A stretch of 5,869 bases of DNA from DATFUL01 sp041499035 (lineage in GTDB: Bacteria > Patescibacteriota > Microgenomatia > UBA8517), in contig JBGQJK010000037.1 of assembly GCA_041499035.1 (NCBI GenBank), positions 1 through 5,869 on the forward strand. Reading direction: 5' to 3'. The notes under the pieces were generated by a model that was not told the DNA's origin, ran no database searches, and was given only the letters and a program-made list of their open reading frames with translations. Below, piece by piece: positions 1 through 3,914 of this stretch; positions within the stretch are counted from its first letter, which is position 1, and every line of letters starts with the position of its first letter. Position numbers and translations under genes: made by a program.

Positions 1-254
1 ATATCTTTTACTTTAGTGTTGACAGCGGAGAATTCAAAAAACTCTCTCTTAAGTGTATTGGCAATTATTCTTGCGAGAGTTGTCTTACCTGTTCCCGGCG
101 GGCCCCAAAAGACAAGCGATGGGAAAAAGTTGTCGGCTTTGTAATTATCGAGAAGTTTTTTAATGATGCCGTCCTTACCAACCAGATTTTCCTGTCCCTC
201 AAAATCCTTTAAAGTTTTGGGTCTCATTAGCTCCGGTAGTGGTACCTGGGTCAT
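1..254 (-). CDS. rarA: Replication-associated recombination protein A (RarA/MgsA), N-terminal part
   Basis: This is the first 84 codons of an AAA+ ATPase read on the minus strand; the rest lies beyond the window start. The protein begins MTQVPLPELMRPKTL, matching the PLAxRMRPxxL opening typical of RarA, followed by DFEGQENLVG (residues 17-26), the family's F-x-GQ-x-HLLG region. The Walker A loop is GPPGTGKTT at residues 51-59, preceded by SLVFW, and FEFSAVN at 73-79 matches the ELSAVN segment of the RarA/WRNIP1 family. RuvB and clamp-loader subunits have different sequences around these positions. Known role of the family: ATP-driven action at stalled replication forks, interacting with SSB. 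The ATG at 252-254 (read on the minus strand) is chosen because it places the conserved PLPELMRP segment at the usual distance from the N-terminus. No clear Shine-Dalgarno site precedes it, but a -10-like element does. It is divergent from the methyltransferase-like gene, 48 bp away. Confidence 0.93.
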   Translation of the reverse strand, partial: MTQVPLPELMRPKTLKDFEGQENLVGKDGIIKKLLDNYKADNFFPSLVFWGPPGTGKTTLARIIANTLKREFFEFSAVNTKVKD

Positions 255-259
255 GCCCC

Positions 260-267
260 ATTCTATA
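260..267 (-). promoter_or_regulatory. Putative -10 element for rarA
   Basis: Read on the minus strand the sequence is TATAGAAT, giving overlapping hexamers TATAGA (7 nt before the rarA ATG) and TAGAAT (5 nt before). At this distance transcription would start at or within a few bases of the start codon, so the mRNA would be leaderless. No convincing -35 box is seen. The call rests on its agreement with the same spacing at the other four genes. Confidence 0.4.
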
Positions 268-289
268 TCCAAACAAAACCCAAATCAAT

Positions 290-295
290 TATAAT
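290..295 (+). promoter_or_regulatory. Putative -10 element (TATAAT) of the methyltransferase-like gene
   Basis: A perfect TATAAT lies 7 nt upstream of the ATG at 303, predicting a transcript that starts at or next to that ATG. It overlaps an alternative upstream ATG at 294; if this is the promoter, the 294 codon would not be in the mRNA. No good -35 box is seen 15-19 bp upstream. The element shares a 48-bp divergent spacer with the rarA promoter. Confidence 0.5.
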
Positions 296-302
296 GGAAT
301 TT

Positions 303-902
303 ATGATCGGAACAAAAATTCTGGAGGAAAGGAAATCTAAATTTAACGGGGACCTAAGGGTTCTAAAAACTTTAGGTTTGGGAACGTATATCCAAGCAAA
401 TGGATTAACACAGTCCGGCGGAATTGTTGAAACATTTTGGAAACAAACCCTCAAAAGAATTTATAATTCAGAATTAATAATTAATAATTGTTTGATATTG
501 GGCTTGGGGGGAGGAACGGTAGCCAAACTTGTAAGAAAATTTTGGCCGGATGCTAAGATTGCCGGGGTTGACATTGATCCGATGATGGTTGAGCTTGGTG
601 AGAAATACCTGGGTTTAGATAAAAGCGGTATCACGATCAAAATTCATGACGCTGATAAATATCTTTCCGGCAAATTTGATCTTGTAATTGTTGATTTATA
701 TAACGGAGATCAGTTTCCCAAGAAGTTTGGAAACGAAAAGTTCCTTAGATCTCTAACCAAAAACAAACAGGTAATATTTAACAGGCTTTACTACAAGGAT
801 AAAAAGCATGAGGCGGAAGAATTTGGCCTGAAACTAAAGAAAGTTTTCAAGAATGTAGAATATTATTACCCCGAGGCTAATTTAATGTTTATTTGTAGTT
901 GA
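303..902 (+). CDS. Spermidine-synthase-like SAM-binding (class I methyltransferase fold) protein
   Basis: The protein has 199 residues from the ATG at 303, or 202 from the in-frame ATG at 294. Its order of motifs follows spermidine synthases and their relatives: a short beta region with IQANGLTQSGG (about 29-39), the nucleotide-binding loop LILGLGGGT (64-72), the acidic end of strand 2 in GVDIDP (88-93), HDADKYL (about 115-121), and strand 4 FDLVIVDLYNGDQFP (125-139). True aminopropyltransferases usually carry a GGGDG loop and a catalytic DSSDP/DSTDP-type motif; here these positions read GLGGGT and DLYNGDQ. The protein is also much shorter than the roughly 280-300 residues of bacterial SpeE. 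A genuine polyamine role is therefore doubtful, and the acceptor is unknown. The 303 start is preferred because TATAAT at 290-295 overlaps the upstream ATG. The gene ends in TGA and is followed after 30 bp by the next gene, whose -35 box overlaps this stop. Confidence 0.8.
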   Translation: MIGTKILEERKSKFNGDLRVLKTLGLGTYIQANGLTQSGGIVETFWKQTLKRIYNSELIINNCLILGLGGGTVAKLVRKFWPDAKIAGVDIDPMMVELGEKYLGLDKSGITIKIHDADKYLSGKFDLVIVDLYNGDQFPKKFGNEKFLRSLTKNKQVIFNRLYYKDKKHEAEEFGLKLKKVFKNVEYYYPEANLMFICS

Positions 903-926
903 ACTTATTATTTTTAGAACTATAAT
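899..926 (+). promoter_or_regulatory. Putative sigma70-type promoter of the 72-residue protein gene
   Basis: TTGAAC (899-904, four of six bases matching TTGACA) is separated by 16 bp from a perfect TATAAT (921-926). The ATG at 933 lies exactly 6 nt after the -10 box, so the predicted transcription start coincides with the start codon. The -35 box overlaps the TGA stop of the preceding gene (900-902). This suggests independent transcription within a tightly packed array. Confidence 0.55.
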
Positions 927-932
927 TTCGCT

Positions 933-1151
933 ATGGAAGTGGCTGGCTTTACCCCAAATAAAATCATTCGTTGGATCCGTCTACATTTGCCGGCTACAGA
1001 GGGAGACATAAAGTTTGCAGAATATTTTGTAGAGAATAGTCGTATAGTTACTAAAGCTGAGCTGGAAAGAGTAGAACATGCATTAAAAAGCGGAAGAGTG
1101 AACCGATCAAGGCCTCGGGAAGGTGCATCAATAAGACGAGAAAGAGGTTAA
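933..1151 (+). CDS. Hypothetical small basic protein, 72 residues
   Basis: I do not recognise this protein. It begins MEVAGFTPNKIIRWIRLHLP, continues with a probably helical middle rich in Glu, Ala and Lys (about residues 24-53), and ends in an Arg-rich tail with RSRPREG and RRERG. No signal peptide, membrane segment or cysteine is visible. The basic tail would be compatible with binding nucleic acid or the ribosome, but nothing specific supports that. Reality of the gene is supported by the well-placed promoter 6 nt before the ATG and by its position filling the gap between two genes on the same strand, with 30 bp before it and 55 bp after it. There is no Shine-Dalgarno site. A chance open frame cannot be fully excluded at this length. 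Confidence 0.6.
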   Translation: MEVAGFTPNKIIRWIRLHLPATEGDIKFAEYFVENSRIVTKAELERVEHALKSGRVNRSRPREGASIRRERG

Positions 1152-1194
1152 AGTAATCCGCCCACTTCGAAAAATAGGTGTTCTCTGCTAGAAT

Positions 1195-1200
1195 TATAGT
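1195..1200 (+). promoter_or_regulatory. Putative -10 element (TATAGT) of secA
   Basis: TATAGT, five of six bases matching the consensus, ends 6 nt before the ATG at 1207, again predicting a start of transcription at the start codon. A second candidate, TAGAAT at 1189-1194, would give a 5' leader of only a few bases. No recognisable -35 box lies at normal spacing. The element argues for ATG 1207 over the in-frame TTG at 1201, which abuts the hexamer. Confidence 0.45.
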
Positions 1201-1206
1201 TTGAAT

Positions 1207-3873
1207 ATGTCAAATATCTTTTCCAGAATTCTTGACCTTAACGCGCGGGAGGTGGATAGGCTCAAAAAAGTTGTCGACAAGATTAATTCTTTTGAGGATA
1301 AGACTAAGAAGTTAAAAGATTCGGATTTCAAAAAAAAGACGGAGGAATTTAAGAAACGTTTGGAGAAAGGGGAAACCCTAGAAGATTTACTTCCTGAAGC
1401 TTATGCTCTTGTCCGCGAAGCAACCGACCGGGTTCTCGGTAAGCGGCATTACGACGTCCAGCTAATGGCTGCAACTGCGCTTTTTGAAGGCCGCGTTGCC
1501 GAGCAAAAAACGGGCGAGGGAAAAACTCTCTCTGCGGTTCCCGCACTTTATTTGCGTGCTCTTACCGGACGTGGTGTTCATCTTGTTACAGTTAATGATT
1601 ATCTGGCACGGCGCGATGCCGGCTGGAACGGACCCGTATTTCATCTTCTGGGCCTGAGCACAGGTTCAATAATCCAGGAAACAAAATCCTTTGTTTATGA
1701 TCCAGAGTTTTATGATTCGAGCCATGGCGATGAACGTCTCGCGCATTTAAAACTAAGCGACCGCAAGACCGCTTACGGCTGCGATATTCTTTACGGAACA
1801 AATAATGAATTTGGTTTTGATTACTTGCGCGATAACATGGTTTCAAGCTTACCCGAAATGGTTCAACGCGGACATTATTTTGCAATTGTAGACGAGGTTG
1901 ACTCAATTTTAATTGATGAGGCGCGCACGCCTTTAATTATTTCCGCTCCCGATACGGAACCGACTCAGAAATATTACAAGTTTGCCTCGCTTGTAGAAAA
2001 GCTAAACCCGGATACTGACTTCAAAATTGATGAAAAGGCCAAAAGCGCAACCTTAACGGAAACAGGAATTACTCGAGTAGAAAAAATACTCGGAGTTGAC
2101 AATCTATATGAAAAAGATTTTGACTCAATTCATCATATCGAAAATGCACTTAGGGCAAAAACTCTTTACCTACGCGATAAAGACTATGTAGTTAAAGATA
2201 ACCAGGTAACAATTGTCGACGAGTTTACAGGACGACTTATGGTAGGCAGGCGTTGGAGTGATGGTCTTCACCAGGCGGTGGAAGCCAAAGAGGGAGTAAC
2301 AATTCAGCAGGAAAGTAAAACCTTAGCTACGATTTCTTTTCAAAATTACTTCAGAATGTACGAGCACTTAAGCGGTATGACAGGTACAGCTTCAACCGAA
2401 GCAGAGGAGTTCAGAAAAATTTACAAACTTGAAGTTGTGGTTATTCCGACCCACCGTGACATGATAAGAAAGGATCAACCAGACATGATTTATAAGACTT
2501 TGCGGGGGAAGTATGGCGCAATTGTTGAGGAAATCGGCGAGCTTTATCGGAAAGGCCAGCCGGTCCTTGTTGGCACCACTTCAATTGAGAAAAATGAAAT
2601 TATTTCGGAATATCTTAAACGTAAGAAAATTCCTCATAACGTGCTAAATGCCAAAAATCATGAAATGGAGGCACAGATAATAGCCGAGGCGGGTAAACCT
2701 GGGGGAGTTACGGTTGCTACTAATATGGCAGGCCGGGGTGTGGACATAGTTCTAGGAGGGGAGTCTCCGAATTATGTACCCGGAATGCCGACGGATAAAT
2801 TCCAAAAAGAAAACAAGCGCTGGCAGGAAGAGCACGAAAAAGTAGTCAAGGCGGGAGGTCTTCACGTTATAGGAACCGAACGCCACGAAGCCCGTAGGGT
2901 TGACAACCAGCTGAGAGGCCGTTCCGGACGTCAGGGAGACCCGGGGAGCTCACGTTTTTATCTTTCGCTTGAGGATGATTTGATGAGAATTTTCGGCGGG
3001 GAACAGATCTCAGGAGTTATGGATAAGCTTAATCTTCCCGAAGACCAGCCAATAGAAAACGGACTCATCAGCCGCGCTATTCAACAGGCGCAAGTAAAAG
3101 TTGAAGGATTCCATTTTGATATACGTAAACGACTTGTAGAATTCGACGATGTTGCCAACCAGCAGAGAGATATTATTTATAAGCTCAGACGTAGGATTCT
3201 TGACTCCTCCGATGTAAAAGAAGAGGTTTTGGAAAAACTTAAGCATCAGATCGAAAAAGCAGTTTCTCTCGAAGTCGATTTATCGGTTGCACTTGCAGAA
3301 ATAATTCCCTTTGACGATGTTTCTCTCAAGCGAATTAAGGGTGAGATAGAAAAGCAGGATAACAAGCAGGAATTTTTGGAGAAGATTTTACTCGATATCT
3401 ATGAAAAGCGCGAAAAAGATGTAGGCGATAAAGTTATGCGGGAAGTCGAGAAATACGCCTACCTTGGTTCAATAGACCATCTCTGGATGGATCATATTGA
3501 TCGTATTGACGATCTTAGGGAAGGGGTAACCCTCAGGGCTTATGGGCAGAGAGACCCTTTGGTTGAATTTAAGAATGAAGCTTACAATATGTTTGAAACT
3601 TTGATCGATAAAGTCGATGAAGAGCTTTCCCACAGGATTTTTAGAATCGGCGTTGCCATGCCCCAACCGGAGATACCATTAAATCTGGCTAGAGAAAATG
3701 TTGATCAGTCCGATCAAATAGGTTTGTCCGGTAATGCTGATCAAGCAACTAAGACAGGGGAACCCGCCTTCGCTAAAGCTGCGGCGGGGCAAAGAAAAAT
3801 TGGGCGTAATGATCCCTGTTGGTGCGGGAGTGGTAAAAAGTGGAAGCACTGCCATTATCCCCAACTCCCATAA
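1207..3873 (+). CDS. secA: Preprotein translocase ATPase subunit SecA
   Basis: A complete SecA of 888 residues, close to the 901 of E. coli SecA. It is the ATP-driven motor that pushes unfolded preproteins through SecYEG at the inner face of the membrane. Motifs in order: GEGKT Walker A (103-107); VTVNDYLA; YGTNNEFGFDYL (196-207); Walker B DEVD (229-232) followed by SILIDEARTPLIIS; the preprotein cross-linking region (about 235-375); SGMTGTAS; TNMAGRGVDI (505-514); the arginine-finger motif QLRGRSGRQGDPG (568-580); the helical scaffold and IRA1 region with LGSIDHLWMDHID and LREGVTLRAYGQRDP (about 750-790); a low-complexity linker (about 820-862); and the zinc-binding SEC-C tail with C871, C873, C882 and H883. 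Compared with E. coli, there are about 20 extra residues before YGTNNE (around 158-185, with FVYDPEFYD), as I recall from some other phyla. The linker carries an in-frame palindromic repeat. The start is ATG 1207, with no Shine-Dalgarno site and a -10 box just upstream. Confidence 0.98.
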   Translation: MSNIFSRILDLNAREVDRLKKVVDKINSFEDKTKKLKDSDFKKKTEEFKKRLEKGETLEDLLPEAYALVREATDRVLGKRHYDVQLMAATALFEGRVAEQKTGEGKTLSAVPALYLRALTGRGVHLVTVNDYLARRDAGWNGPVFHLLGLSTGSIIQETKSFVYDPEFYDSSHGDERLAHLKLSDRKTAYGCDILYGTNNEFGFDYLRDNMVSSLPEMVQRGHYFAIVDEVDSILIDEARTPLIISAPDTEPTQKYYKFASLVEKLNPDTDFKIDEKAKSATLTETGITRVEKILGVDNLYEKDFDSIHHIENALRAKTLYLRDKDYVVKDNQVTIVDEFTGRLMVGRRWSDGLHQAVEAKEGVTIQQESKTLATISFQNYFRMYEHLSGMTGTASTEAEEFRKIYKLEVVVIPTHRDMIRKDQPDMIYKTLRGKYGAIVEEIGELYRKGQPVLVGTTSIEKNEIISEYLKRKKIPHNVLNAKNHEMEAQIIAEAGKPGGVTVATNMAGRGVDIVLGGESPNYVPGMPTDKFQKENKRWQEEHEKVVKAGGLHVIGTERHEARRVDNQLRGRSGRQGDPGSSRFYLSLEDDLMRIFGGEQISGVMDKLNLPEDQPIENGLISRAIQQAQVKVEGFHFDIRKRLVEFDDVANQQRDIIYKLRRRILDSSDVKEEVLEKLKHQIEKAVSLEVDLSVALAEIIPFDDVSLKRIKGEIEKQDNKQEFLEKILLDIYEKREKDVGDKVMREVEKYAYLGSIDHLWMDHIDRIDDLREGVTLRAYGQRDPLVEFKNEAYNMFETLIDKVDEELSHRIFRIGVAMPQPEIPLNLARENVDQSDQIGLSGNADQATKTGEPAFAKAAAGQRKIGRNDPCWCGSGKKWKHCHYPQLP
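3763..3788 (+). repeat. Palindromic repeat element inserted in frame in secA
   Basis: This 26-nt unit has perfect 6-bp arms, CCCGCC and GGCGGG, around a 14-nt centre TTCGCTAAAGCTGC. It is read in frame as PAFAKAAAG (SecA residues 853-861) in the flexible linker just before the SEC-C zinc motif; the opposite strand would read RRSFSEGG. I recall near-identical peptides (PAFAKASAG or PAFAKATAG, and RRSFSEGG) scattered through unrelated proteins of Microgenomates and related genomes, which suggests a dispersed genomic repeat rather than a SecA feature. Only one copy is present in this window, so the dispersed nature is from memory and not shown here. Confidence 0.6.
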
Positions 3874-3877
3874 TATC

Positions 3878-3906
3878 TTGATAGAGGCTTTTGTTAGTAG
3901 TAATAT
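3878..3906 (+). promoter_or_regulatory. Putative sigma70-type promoter of the surface-protein gene
   Basis: TTGATA (3878-3883, five of six bases matching TTGACA) is separated by exactly 17 bp from TAATAT (3901-3906, four of six matching TATAAT). The GTG start codon at 3915 lies 8 nt after the -10 box, so the transcript would be leaderless or carry at most one or two untranslated bases. The -35 box starts only 4 nt after the secA stop codon. This is the best-spaced two-box promoter in the window and helps choose GTG 3915 as the start. Confidence 0.5.
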
Positions 3907-3914
3907 GTCTTGAA

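Noticed and set aside
263..454. Minus-strand 63-residue open frame overlapping the methyltransferase-like gene start
   Set aside because: It covers the coding start of the plus-strand gene and the divergent promoter spacer, has no recognisable motif, and ends just before rarA in another frame. It is a shadow.
294..902. Alternative genetic code with UGA as glycine (as in Gracilibacteria and SR1)
   Set aside because: The only gene ending in TGA would be extended by a few codons, but no in-frame TGA occurs in about 1,900 codons of the five genes, while ordinary Gly codons are abundant. Code 11 fits.
1152..1168. Short AAGT/ACTT hairpin after the 72-residue gene as a terminator
   Set aside because: The stem is only 4 bp, AT-rich, with a 9-nt loop and no U-tract. 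I see no convincing intrinsic terminator anywhere in the window.
3701..3717. Inverted repeat TTGATC-AGTCC-GATCAA near the 3' end of secA
   Set aside because: It lies inside the coding linker and encodes VDQSDQI. There is no T-run after it, the stem is AT-rich and short, and related GATC-containing words recur nearby through Asp/Gln codons. It is unlikely to be a terminator or operator.
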